A stretch of DNA of 64,000 nucleotides, taken from contig JAICXC010000010.1 of NCBI GenBank assembly GCA_025980665.1, positions 1-64,000 on the forward strand. Direction: 5' to 3'. Position numbers and translations under genes: made by a program. Below the pieces are notes generated by a model. The model was not told the DNA's origin, made no database searches, and saw only the letters and a program-made list of their open reading frames with translations. Below are positions 37,863 through 46,317 of this stretch, in pieces (position 1 is the first letter of the stretch; each line of letters opens with the position of its first letter). This DNA is from Bryobacteraceae bacterium. Its GTDB lineage: Bacteria > Acidobacteriota > Terriglobia > Bryobacterales > Bryobacteraceae.

Positions 37863-39071
37863 ATGCTACGAAAGATCCAAAGCAGCATCGCAATTAAACG
37901 ACGCGATGCCGGGAACCAGGGTAGGGAGCGCGGTTTTGTGCTCATCACCATGGCAATTACAGTCATTGCTCTGGTGGGTGTCCTCGGCATGGCTGTCGAT
38001 ATTGGAAGAATGTTCATCGCCAAGAATGAGACCCAGGCATACTGCGATTCCGCCGCCCTCGCGGCTGCGCTGGCGCTCGATGGGACCACCGGAGGAATCG
38101 CTAACGCCAAAACCGCGGTCACCAATTCCACCAACACCTGGAATCTCGATACCACCAAAGTCAGCAGTCCCACAGTCACGTTCGCGACCGCTCTGGCGGG
38201 ACCCTGGGACACCAATCCGAATCCCGCGACGGGGTACATCTATGCGCGCGTTTCCGCGACCGTGCCACTGTCGATGTATTTCCTCCCGGTGATCGTCAAT
38301 CAAAATTCACAGAACGTGACTTCCTCGGCGACCGCGGGTCAAATTGCTATTACCTCGTTCCCTCAAGGTCTCTCGCCGTATACTGCCGTCAGCACGGTCA
38401 ACACGCCACCGAACTTTGGACTAGTCGTCGGGCAGTCCTACGACATCCAGTGGCCTGCGGTTTCAAACGGAGCCAACTGCGACCCACTCAACGTAGCAAA
38501 AATTGATAACTGCTTCATCAAGCCGCCGTGTCCCGACGATACGTTTGCATCCAAGCAAGCGGTGCTCAATAACTGGGCCTCCGCCAATAGCGGCTATTGG
38601 GGAGCAAGCTCCAATAGCACGATCGAGCAAGAAATTGTTGATCTCAATAATCAGACTACTCCGGTGGCCGTCGGCGACAATATTATGCCTGTCCTCACGA
38701 ATGGGGACAAGCAGTCCCAGGCCGGATATCTCGATGAACGCGTGAACCAGGACGTAAACCTAACCGATAACGTCCCCGGTGTCCCGAACGGGTCAAACGT
38801 GTATCCGGCAGGCACGTACTTTGGCGACCTTCACAATGGCCGGCGGCTGCTTCCCGTGCCCATCGTGGATCCAACCGACCCGACTCACACAACCGTGCTC
38901 GGATTTGGACAGTTCCTGCTTCAATCCAACGGGAAAAGCGATTATTACAAGAAAGCCACCAACGGCAACGATCCCTACTGCGCGGTATATGCAGGCTCCT
39001 GGGACATTGGGAGCATCAGTTCTGGAGCCGGGGGATCTACTGGTGCGACGCGGGTCAAACTAGTCCAATGA
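37863..39071 (+). CDS. TadG-like pilus-assembly-associated protein
   Basis: 402 residues from ATG 37863, preceded by GGAGG at about 8 nt; the frame is open further upstream but without a ribosome binding site. The N-terminus has the TadG layout: GRERGFVLITMAITVIALVGVLGMAVDIGRMFIAKNETQAYCDSAALAAALAL, i.e. one membrane helix then the conserved D-x-G-R and C-D-x-A-A-L-A-A-A motifs (quoted here in fragments). The remainder is a periplasmic, Asn/Thr/Ser-rich beta domain. TadG proteins are associated with Flp/Tad pili. Two TadE-like genes follow with 4-nt overlaps. Confidence 0.75.
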   Translation: MLRKIQSSIAIKRRDAGNQGRERGFVLITMAITVIALVGVLGMAVDIGRMFIAKNETQAYCDSAALAAALALDGTTGGIANAKTAVTNSTNTWNLDTTKVSSPTVTFATALAGPWDTNPNPATGYIYARVSATVPLSMYFLPVIVNQNSQNVTSSATAGQIAITSFPQGLSPYTAVSTVNTPPNFGLVVGQSYDIQWPAVSNGANCDPLNVAKIDNCFIKPPCPDDTFASKQAVLNNWASANSGYWGASSNSTIEQEIVDLNNQTTPVAVGDNIMPVLTNGDKQSQAGYLDERVNQDVNLTDNVPGVPNGSNVYPAGTYFGDLHNGRRLLPVPIVDPTDPTHTTVLGFGQFLLQSNGKSDYYKKATNGNDPYCAVYAGSWDIGSISSGAGGSTGATRVKLVQ

Positions 39072-39538
39072 AACACTGGGTTCACAAAGCTTTCCCGCTC
39101 CTGCGTAATCGCAAGGGCAGCGTCATGGTGGAGTTCGCCATTGGTGCGGGCGTAATGCTCGCGGCATTCACTGGGACGTTTCAGTTCGGCTACACCTTTC
39201 TCCAGTACAACAATCTGGAAAATGCGGTTGCCCGGGGCGCCCGCTACGCTTCGCTGGTTCCTTACGATTCACCCACCGACAAGCCTTCCGCGGCATTTAA
39301 GACCGCTGTTCAGAACATGGTGTTGTACGGGACTCCGACTGCCGGGAAAACGCCGGTGCTGCCGGGCCTGACAGCGGCCAACGTCAACGTGGTCCCCAAT
39401 TTTGGGACACTCGGAATCCCTCTCACCATGACGGTCTCGATCAGCGGCTACACCATAGATTCGATCTTTGCGAAATCCGCGCTTACCAACAAGCCTCAGG
39501 TTATGTTTGCCTACCAAGGGATCTGGTCACCGATATGA
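39068..39538 (+). CDS. TadE-like pseudopilin
   Basis: 156 residues. RNRKGSVMVEFAIGAGVMLA shows a class III/IV prepilin-type cleavage context: Gly followed by a mature N-terminus with Glu at +5 and a hydrophobic helix. After it comes the TadE pattern LENAVARGARYASLV. A periplasmic beta-rich domain ends in NKPQVMFAYQGIW. Such minor pseudopilins are processed by TadV/PilD-type peptidases and assist Flp pilus assembly. It overlaps both neighbours by 4 nt. Confidence 0.8.
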   Translation: MKHWVHKAFPLLRNRKGSVMVEFAIGAGVMLAAFTGTFQFGYTFLQYNNLENAVARGARYASLVPYDSPTDKPSAAFKTAVQNMVLYGTPTAGKTPVLPGLTAANVNVVPNFGTLGIPLTMTVSISGYTIDSIFAKSALTNKPQVMFAYQGIWSPI

Positions 39539-39984
39539 TGAAACCTACGACACATAGGAGCATTTCCCGCCGCCGCCGCAGCAAGGGCGCGGTGCTCGTG
39601 GAGATGGCGCTGATCTACCTCGTCTTTGCGTGCCTGCTCATCGGGGCCTTCGATTTCGGGCAGTTCCTATTCGTTCATCAGGCATTAGTGGAACGGGCCC
39701 GTTATGCGGCGCGCTGGGGCGCGATCAACGATCCGACGAATACTGCCTCCATCAAGAATATGGTTCGCTACTTCCAGGCGGCGGATCCACCTGCGGGAAC
39801 AGCCTCCTACTTTAACCTGACCGACGCAAACATAACGGTCGCGAATAATGGCTCTGGAACCGATCAGAATCGCCTGGACCTCACCATCTCGGGCTATTCG
39901 TTTACGGTATTGTCCCCTTATATCGGCGGTAATTTGCCTGGGATCCCGGTTACGATTTCTGTTCCGTTGGGTCTCTACAATTAG
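39535..39984 (+). CDS. TadE-like pseudopilin (second copy)
   Basis: 149 residues. SKGAVLVEMALIYLVFACLL again fits Gly/+5 Glu prepilin processing, followed by GAFDFGQFLFVHQALVERARYAARWGA, the TadE signature (Q-x-x-x-x-x-R-Y-A-A-R). It is a paralogue of the preceding gene rather than a recent duplicate, since the periplasmic parts differ. No major pilin, TadA ATPase, TadB/C or secretin gene is in this window, so the machine they serve must be encoded elsewhere. The rodA gene starts 62 nt later. Confidence 0.8.
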   Translation: MMKPTTHRSISRRRRSKGAVLVEMALIYLVFACLLIGAFDFGQFLFVHQALVERARYAARWGAINDPTNTASIKNMVRYFQAADPPAGTASYFNLTDANITVANNGSGTDQNRLDLTISGYSFTVLSPYIGGNLPGIPVTISVPLGLYN

Positions 39985-40046
39985 CCTTCATCAGGAATCC
40001 CTAGCCCCGTGGGCGGCGGCCGCGGGGTTACACTGTAGATTCAAGC

Positions 40047-41141
40047 ATGGCCCGTTACCGCTCATTCCGCGATTTGGACTGGTCGCTCCTCGCCATTACC
40101 CTGATTATCTGCGGACTTGGGATCCTCCAGATCTACTCCGCCACCCAAAATACGAAATGGTCTGACGCGTGGTGGAAGCAAGCTGTCTGGGTCCTGGTGG
40201 CCATCGGGATCATGTGGGTGGCCTCGTCCATCGACTATCACACGCTGCTGGGGCAGGTTCCCATCCTCTACGGACTCTCGATCGTCGCGCTCCTAGCGAC
40301 CTTTGCAGTCGGGAAGATCGTCTTCGGCTCGCGCCGCTGGATCCGCGTTCCTGGGGTGGGGTTCAACTTTCAGATCTCGGAATTCGTTAAACTAGTGATA
40401 ATATTACTGGTAGCACGCTACCTCTCGGAGCTGAAACGCGACGAGGTGGGACTGCGTGACCTGTTGAAACTAGGAGTATTAGTCGGAATTCCGACGGCGC
40501 TGGTGATGGCTCAGCCAGACTTGGGCACGTCGCTGACGTACCTGCCGGTTCTGGGCGTCGGGATTCTGTTGGCAGGCATTCGATGGCATTATCTGGCGGC
40601 AATAGCCGTGGCGGGCGGGCTGACGATCACCGTCGGTTATCACTTTCTGCAGGATTATCAGAAAGCGCGGCTGATTTCGTTCGTCGATCCCTCCCAGGAT
40701 CCGAAGGGACGCGGCTATCAAGTGATCCAGTCGAAGATCGCGGTCGGGGACGGCGGCCTGTGGGGCCGAGGTGTCACGCACGGCACCCAAACTCAGGGCG
40801 GGTTCCTGCCGGTTCCGCACACCGATTTCATTTTCTCGGCCTTTGCCGAGGAACACGGGTTCGTAGTTGTAGTCGTAGTGCTCGGGCTTTATTTCTTATT
40901 GCTGATGCAGATCGTGCAGAATGCTCAAATGGCTCCGGATCGCGCAGGCATGTATATCTGCATGGGCGTGGCGACCATGTTGTTGTTTCATTTGCTGATC
41001 AATGTGGGCATGGTAGTTGGCAATATGCCAGTGACGGGGATTCCCTTGCCGCTGATGAGTTACGGCGGCTCGAATCTGTTTTCGATTTTTATGATGCTGG
41101 GGCTGGTAAACAATGTCCGGCTCCGGCGGTTTACGAGTTGA
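40047..41141 (+). CDS. rodA: RodA/FtsW-family peptidoglycan glycosyltransferase
   Basis: 364 residues with about ten membrane segments. SEDS-family motifs are present: SRRWIRVPGVGFNFQISEFVKL, DLGTSLTYLPV, KIAVGDGGLWGRGVTHGTQTQGGFLPVPHTDFIFS (the extracellular loop, quoted in overlap-free pieces below 20) and GIPLPLMSYGGSNLF. RodA polymerises lipid II together with PBP2. It is separated from mrdA by 2.46 kb containing the tad-like genes. Confidence 0.95.
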   Translation: MARYRSFRDLDWSLLAITLIICGLGILQIYSATQNTKWSDAWWKQAVWVLVAIGIMWVASSIDYHTLLGQVPILYGLSIVALLATFAVGKIVFGSRRWIRVPGVGFNFQISEFVKLVIILLVARYLSELKRDEVGLRDLLKLGVLVGIPTALVMAQPDLGTSLTYLPVLGVGILLAGIRWHYLAAIAVAGGLTITVGYHFLQDYQKARLISFVDPSQDPKGRGYQVIQSKIAVGDGGLWGRGVTHGTQTQGGFLPVPHTDFIFSAFAEEHGFVVVVVVLGLYFLLLMQIVQNAQMAPDRAGMYICMGVATMLLFHLLINVGMVVGNMPVTGIPLPLMSYGGSNLFSIFMMLGLVNNVRLRRFTS

Positions 41142-41438
41142 GTTTGGTTATAGCGCACAGCCGGGGCGCCCTTTGGGCCGTGGCGTTGTGCGCGATTAGA
41201 TTAACGTACGGACCTGCGTGTTGTGTAGGCGTGGGGACGGAAGGCGTCTTTCGGTAGAAGATTTTAAGAGTTTTCGGGAAATGCGATGGGGTTGTTGCAA
41301 TGCCCCTTTTTCCGGCAGCTTTGTTTGGGTTGGTCGAGTCGGGAGTGTTCGAGTTCGGACTCCACTTCGTGTGACGAGACAGCCGCATACTCCGAATCGC
41401 CTCAGTACTGTCCCACCCTTAGCCGGGTCGTGTAGCAC

Positions 41439-41464
41439 CCCGCGGAAAAGCCGCGGGAGGGAGG
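41439..41464 (+). promoter_or_regulatory. Stem-loop abutting the RNase E/G ribosome binding site
   Basis: CCCGCGG (41439-41445), loop AAAAG and CCGCGGG (41451-41457) form a 7-bp GC stem. Its 3' arm runs directly into the Shine-Dalgarno sequence GGAGGGAGG, 7 nt before the ATG. The whole 41142-41470 leader (329 nt) contains no gene; another imperfect GC hairpin occurs near 41163-41188. RNase E of E. coli is autoregulated through its 5' leader, so a similar role is a reasonable inference. Confidence 0.4.
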
Positions 41465-41470
41465 CTGAGG

Positions 41471-44155
41471 ATGAGCAAAGAACTGGTGATTTCGTCCAAT
41501 CGGCACGAAACCAGAGTGGCGCTGCTCGAAGACGATCAGTTGGTGGAGGTTTACTTCCAGCGAGCCAACGAATACTCGCTCGCCGGGAGTATCCACAAGG
41601 GCCGCGTGACCCGCGTGCTTCCAGGCATGCAGTCGGCCTTCGTCGATCTGGGCCTGGAGCGCGATACGTTCCTGTACGTATCGGATTTCCTCGAAGAAGA
41701 GCATGAGGATATCGATCGGGTCACCGGCGACGAACGCCCTCCTCGCGAGAGCCGCGAGAACAATCGCGATCGAGATCGGGGTAGAGACCGCGATCGGGAG
41801 CGAGACCACCGTCGTCCCGCGATGCGTCCTCCGCAGGAACCCCCGGCTGCCGTTTCGACCACAAGCCTCCCGGCTCCCGAAGCTCCCGTGTCCGAGATCG
41901 AGCCTCCCGCTGCTGCACCAGAAGCAGCCGGGACATTGCCCGCCCAAGATCGCGCGGGGGACCGGCCCGCCGACCGGGGAGCCGAGGACCGCGACAGGCG
42001 AGGACGCCGCTCACGCCGCCGCCGCAATCGCGGACGAGGATTCCCAGAGTCGAAATATGCCGAGGTCGGGCCCGCCGTTGCTCCCGTTGCCGCCGAGCCT
42101 GTGGAGACCGAGCCCGCCGTTACTGCCCCTTCAAGTCAGGGGCAATCGCGAGCCGAAACTCCGCTGATTCTGCCGGGAGAGTCTCTAGCCAAGTATCGGG
42201 GCGGCTCGCAGACAGCGCCGGTCGAACACTTTACAAGGCCGGAATCGGTGCCACCGCCGCTACCGATTCAAGAAGAATTGAACGGGGAAGAGCTGGACGT
42301 TCAGATAGAACAGAAGGTATTCGAGGAGCCGATTCACTATCCACCTGAGAACGCGCTTCCCGACGCTCCCGCGCACTCGGCTCCGGATGGCTCGCTCTCT
42401 TCCGATGCTGTTCCGGTGGAACCGCCGCCGTTGCCGCTTCTGTCAGAAGAAGCCGTCAGCGCGCAGGAAGCGGAAGACTTGGAAGACGCCGCCCAGTCCG
42501 GCCCCATAACCGCGCCCATGCTCGACGAGGACGAAGACCTCGATATCCAGGCGATGATCCTGGGCGAAGCCACCGCGGAAGATAGCGACGACGAAGAAAC
42601 CGTTCCCGCCGATATGGAGGCCGATCTCGAAGGCGAGCCCGATGCTCCTGCCGCTGGTTTAGCCGGAGAAGCCGGCGCCACGACTGAGCCGGTCAGTGGT
42701 ACCGCGGAAGTTCGCGAACGCGGCGGGCGCTTTCCGCATCGCGTGTCCCGCCGTAATCGCCGCCGTGGCGGCCGCGGTGGGGACCGGCCCGACAATCGCG
42801 GTCCTCGGGAGCAAGGTCCGCGTGAACAAAGCACGGCGGAACAAGCCGCGCGTCCCCCGCGGGAACAGGGTCCCGAACAACGGGAACGAGGTCCCCGTCC
42901 CGAAGGCGACCGGCCTCACGGACGCGAGCGTATTCTATCCGCGCAAGTGCAGCAGATTTCGATCGCCGACCTGCTCAAAGAAGGCCAGGAGATCATCGTC
43001 CAGATCGCCAAGGAGCCCCTGGGCCAGAAGGGTGCGCGCATTACCTCGCATATCGCTCTGCCGGGACGGTTCGTGGTTTACATGCCGACGCTCGAGCACA
43101 TGGGCGTCTCCCGCAAAATCGCCAGCGACGAAGAGCGCTTCCGGCTTAAACGCATTCTGCAAGGCAAGCGTCCCGGTCCCATTGGCGGATTCATCACCCG
43201 CACCGCAGCCGAGGGCCGCAGCGAAGAAGAGATCGCGGGGGACATGGAGTTCCTCTATAACCTGTGGGCCGACATTCGCAATAAGGCCGAAAAGAAGCCT
43301 GCACCGGCACTGCTGCATCACGACCTCGACATCGTACAGCGTATCCTGCGCGACCAGCTGGGCGACAGCTTCAAGGCCATCTGGATCGACAACGAAGAAG
43401 CCTATGAGAGCGTTCTCCGCTTCGTCGAGCGCTTCCAGCCCGCGCTTGTCGGCAAAGTGAAGATGTACACGCGCGAGGCGCCCATCTTCGACGCCTTTGG
43501 CGTGACCAACGAGCTCGAAAAGGCCCTGCGTCCCAAGGTGTGGCTCAAGTCCGGCGGCTATATCGTGATCAACCAGACTGAAGCGCTAGTGGCGATCGAC
43601 GTCAACACCGGCAAATTCGTGGGCAAATCCAATCGCCTGGAAGATACCATCGTCAAAACCAATACCGAGGCGATCAAGGAAATCGTCCGGCAGGTTCGCC
43701 TGCGCGACTTGGGCGGCATCATCGTCATCGACTTCATCGACATGGACGAACGCAAGAACCGCCAAAAAGTGATGCAGGCGCTCGAAGAAGCCATGCGTGC
43801 GGATCGGGCTCCTTACAAGATTCTTCAGTTCAATGACTTCGGGCTGGTGGCGATCACCCGTAAGCGCGTGAAGCAGTCACTCGAGCGAACCCTGTGCTCG
43901 CCTTGCCCCCACTGCGATGGAGCTGGTTATATCAAGAGCGTCCAGACGGTCGTGAGCGAGATCCTGGCGGAGGCCCGCAAGATGGCATCGAGCGTTGAAG
44001 GTAAAGAAGTTGTTCTGCGCGTTCACGCCGATGTAGCCAAAGTGCTGAAATCGCATCAAAATAAGTATCTGGAAGAACTGGAAGAGGTGCTGCGGCGTCC
44101 CGTGCTCATTAAGAGCGACTCGCAATTGCACCACGAGAAGTTCGATCTGGCTTAA
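41471..44155 (+). CDS. rng: Ribonuclease E/G with a ~400-residue insert in the S1 domain
   Basis: 894 residues. The S1 domain starts normally (GSIHKGRVTRVLPGMQSAFV, then FLYVSDFLEEE) but is interrupted at about residue 84. An insert to about 490 is Arg/Asp-rich (NRDRDRGRDRDRERD), then Pro/Ala/Glu-rich and acidic, then Arg/Gly-rich. The S1 fold resumes at QISIADLLKEGQEIIVQIAK. The catalytic DNase I-like domain follows with AIDVNTGKFVGK and IDFIDMDERKNR (metal-binding Asp pair), and the zinc-link CSPCPHCDGAGY. There is no long C-terminal scaffold. Without the insert the length equals RNase G (~490). It processes rRNA and degrades mRNA. Confidence 0.93.
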   Translation: MSKELVISSNRHETRVALLEDDQLVEVYFQRANEYSLAGSIHKGRVTRVLPGMQSAFVDLGLERDTFLYVSDFLEEEHEDIDRVTGDERPPRESRENNRDRDRGRDRDRERDHRRPAMRPPQEPPAAVSTTSLPAPEAPVSEIEPPAAAPEAAGTLPAQDRAGDRPADRGAEDRDRRGRRSRRRRNRGRGFPESKYAEVGPAVAPVAAEPVETEPAVTAPSSQGQSRAETPLILPGESLAKYRGGSQTAPVEHFTRPESVPPPLPIQEELNGEELDVQIEQKVFEEPIHYPPENALPDAPAHSAPDGSLSSDAVPVEPPPLPLLSEEAVSAQEAEDLEDAAQSGPITAPMLDEDEDLDIQAMILGEATAEDSDDEETVPADMEADLEGEPDAPAAGLAGEAGATTEPVSGTAEVRERGGRFPHRVSRRNRRRGGRGGDRPDNRGPREQGPREQSTAEQAARPPREQGPEQRERGPRPEGDRPHGRERILSAQVQQISIADLLKEGQEIIVQIAKEPLGQKGARITSHIALPGRFVVYMPTLEHMGVSRKIASDEERFRLKRILQGKRPGPIGGFITRTAAEGRSEEEIAGDMEFLYNLWADIRNKAEKKPAPALLHHDLDIVQRILRDQLGDSFKAIWIDNEEAYESVLRFVERFQPALVGKVKMYTREAPIFDAFGVTNELEKALRPKVWLKSGGYIVINQTEALVAIDVNTGKFVGKSNRLEDTIVKTNTEAIKEIVRQVRLRDLGGIIVIDFIDMDERKNRQKVMQALEEAMRADRAPYKILQFNDFGLVAITRKRVKQSLERTLCSPCPHCDGAGYIKSVQTVVSEILAEARKMASSVEGKEVVLRVHADVAKVLKSHQNKYLEELEEVLRRPVLIKSDSQLHHEKFDLA

Positions 44156-44174
44156 ACGAAAACAGGAGGAAGAC

Positions 44175-44834
44175 ATGTCTTTGCGCATTAACGACGTAGC
44201 TCCCGATTTTACGGCCGAAACTACCCAGGGCCCGATCAAGTTTCACGAATGGATTGGAGACGGCTGGGCCATTCTGTTTTCGCACCCCAAAGACTTTACT
44301 CCCGTATGCACAACCGAGCTAGGCTACATGGCAGGGCTCGAGCCTGACTTTAAGAAGCGCAATACCAAGATCATCGGGCTCAGTGTCGATCCCGTCGACA
44401 GTCATGGCAAATGGGCCGCCGATATCGAAGAGACGCAGGGCCACAAAGTAAACTATCCGATGATCGGCGATCCGCAGTTAAAGATCGCCAAGCTCTACGA
44501 CATGCTTCCGGCCGATGCCGGCGAGACGTCGGATGGCCGCACGCCAGCCAACAATGCCACCGTGCGTACGGTATACGTGATCGGGCCGGATAAGAAGATC
44601 AAGCTGATGCTGGCCTATCCCATGAGTACCGGGCGCAATTTCGACGAAATCGTGCGCGCCCTGGACTCGATGCAGCTCACCAGCAAAATGGGCGTATCGA
44701 CGCCGGTGAACTGGAAACCCGGCGAAGACGTGGTTGTTCCCTCGGCGTGGCCGGACGACGAGGCCAAGAAGAAGTTCCCCGGGGGCTGGAAGACCCTGAA
44801 GCCCTACTTGCGGCTGGGGTCGCTGCCGAAGTAA
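44175..44834 (+). CDS. 1-Cys peroxiredoxin (Prx6 type)
   Basis: 219 residues, Prx6-subfamily length, with the peroxidatic motif DFTPVCTTELGYMAG (Cys 45, the only cysteine). The C-terminal dimerisation extension contains PVNWKPGEDVVVP and FPGGWKTLKPYLRL. It reduces hydrogen peroxide or lipid peroxides in the cytoplasm, needing an external thiol or ascorbate as reductant. A strong AGGAGG precedes the ATG, suggesting high expression. A stem-loop (44837-44858) follows the stop. Confidence 0.93.
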   Translation: MSLRINDVAPDFTAETTQGPIKFHEWIGDGWAILFSHPKDFTPVCTTELGYMAGLEPDFKKRNTKIIGLSVDPVDSHGKWAADIEETQGHKVNYPMIGDPQLKIAKLYDMLPADAGETSDGRTPANNATVRTVYVIGPDKKIKLMLAYPMSTGRNFDEIVRALDSMQLTSKMGVSTPVNWKPGEDVVVPSAWPDDEAKKKFPGGWKTLKPYLRLGSLPK

Positions 44835-44836
44835 CG

Positions 44837-44858
44837 CGCGAAGTCATCCCCCTTCGCG
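44837..44858 (+). terminator. Stem-loop after the peroxiredoxin gene
   Basis: CGCGAAG and CTTCGCG form a 7-bp stem with an 8-nt loop beginning 3 nt after the stop codon. No T-tract follows, so it may be a factor-dependent terminator or a 3'-end stabiliser rather than an intrinsic terminator. Confidence 0.35.
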
Positions 44859-45057
44859 TAGTAGGCGCTGTGGGGCCCAATTGTGGTCACTCGTCTACCA
44901 ATCGCGGTTACTCCGTAGAATGATTACTTTCGTTTTTGCTGCCGTGAGCGTTCACGAATCATACAATCCAACGGTATCCCGGTAGTATTATGGAGAACGT
45001 CATCGCGGAACGACACAGGGATAGCTCATCACCTGAGTCGAAAGTCGAATAATACGG

Positions 45058-46317
45058 ATGCTTGTTGCAAATGCCAAAGCTGCTGCCCGGGCCGCCCTTG
45101 AGTTCGTCAACGCGTATAGCAAAGAATCAAGAGCTGCATTAGCTGTAGCTCGATTAGAGCGACGACTTCCGCAAACGATGCCTTTCCCCGCTCGCCGGCA
45201 TCTGGACGCCGCCGTCGCATGGATTGCCAGAGCCCAGGACGTTAGTAACACCGGTGGGGTCGCTTGGGGTTATCGAACGCGGCGTCCGGTCCGCACGACG
45301 TACCCCATGGGGTGGATCGGCCCGTATCCGGAGACGACGGGTTACATTATCCCGACGATGCTCCGCTATGCGGACGTAACGGGGGATAAAGACGCGCTTG
45401 AAAGAGCCCGGCGCATGACGGAATGGGAGATGTCTATTCAACTGGCGGATGGCGGGATCCAGGGAGGGATCTACGGCTCACAGCCGGTGGCATCCAGCAC
45501 CTTCGTTACGGGACAGGTTCTATTTGGATTCGTCTCAGCGTTCGAGCGCTTCCACGATGAGCGCATACGGACGGCGGCAATCCGCGCGGGAGACTGGCTC
45601 CTCGAATGTCTAGATGAGACCGGCCGGTTCGTTCGTGGGCACTCTCATTTCTGCGAACCAGGGGCAAAGGCATACGAAGCTCGCACAGGCCTTGCGCTTG
45701 CGGAACTCGGGGATCTGGTGCGCGAGCAAAAGTATCGCGATGCCGCCTCAAATACAGCAGATTACGCGTTGAGCACACAACAGCCGAATGGCTGGTTCGC
45801 GGAAAACGATCTCGATTTTCACGATCAGCCGCTCACTCATACTATCGGATACGTTCTGGAGGGATTGCACGGAATTGGCGTCCGCCTCGGCCGGCAGGAC
45901 TGTATAGATGCGGTCGAGCGAACGTTGCGTGCGATTCTGCCGTTGATTCAATCGAATGGGTACTTGTCAGGCCGGCTCCGCAAGGACTGGACGCCGGCCG
46001 TAGACTTTGTGTGCCTTACGGGATCGTCCCAGATCGCCGGTGTATTCCTGCGCATGTATCTGCAAACCGGAAAACGCGAATACTTCCAGGCAGGCCGCAA
46101 CCTTCTGGGATTCGTATGCTTCACCCAGGAACTGACGCCTAATATCCCCGGCGTCGACGGCGGGATTCGAGGCTCCTATCCGTTTGGGGGCCAATACGGG
46201 CAATGGTGCGTCCTGAACTGGGCGACTAAGTTCTTTGCGGATTCCGTGGCGGACTATCTTGTGGCTGAGGACAAGGCCGGGCGCGCAGGGAACGTCCTTT
46301 CGCCGCAGCATGAATAG
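45058..46317 (+). CDS. (alpha/alpha)-barrel protein, terpenoid-cyclase/glycosidase-like fold
   Basis: 419 residues, mostly helical, built from repeated helical hairpins typical of (alpha/alpha)6 barrels: ETTGYIIPTMLRYADVTGD, ALERARRMTEWEMSIQLADGG, FVTGQVLFGFVSAFERFHD, LTHTIGYVLEGLHGIGVRL. The central cavity is lined with Trp, Tyr, His and Asp residues (e.g. GGVAWGYRTRR, NGWFAENDLDFHDQP). Relatives include squalene-cyclase-like, epimerase and unsaturated-glycoside-hydrolase proteins of polysaccharide loci; the reaction is not predictable. No signal peptide. The next gene starts before its stop (8-nt overlap). First gene of a four-gene cassette. Confidence 0.65.
   Translation: MLVANAKAAARAALEFVNAYSKESRAALAVARLERRLPQTMPFPARRHLDAAVAWIARAQDVSNTGGVAWGYRTRRPVRTTYPMGWIGPYPETTGYIIPTMLRYADVTGDKDALERARRMTEWEMSIQLADGGIQGGIYGSQPVASSTFVTGQVLFGFVSAFERFHDERIRTAAIRAGDWLLECLDETGRFVRGHSHFCEPGAKAYEARTGLALAELGDLVREQKYRDAASNTADYALSTQQPNGWFAENDLDFHDQPLTHTIGYVLEGLHGIGVRLGRQDCIDAVERTLRAILPLIQSNGYLSGRLRKDWTPAVDFVCLTGSSQIAGVFLRMYLQTGKREYFQAGRNLLGFVCFTQELTPNIPGVDGGIRGSYPFGGQYGQWCVLNWATKFFADSVADYLVAEDKAGRAGNVLSPQHE

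Noticed and set aside
44941-44960. CRP-like half-sites GTGA...TCAC upstream of the cassette
   Set aside because: The spacer is 4 nt instead of the 6 nt required for a CRP/FNR-type site.
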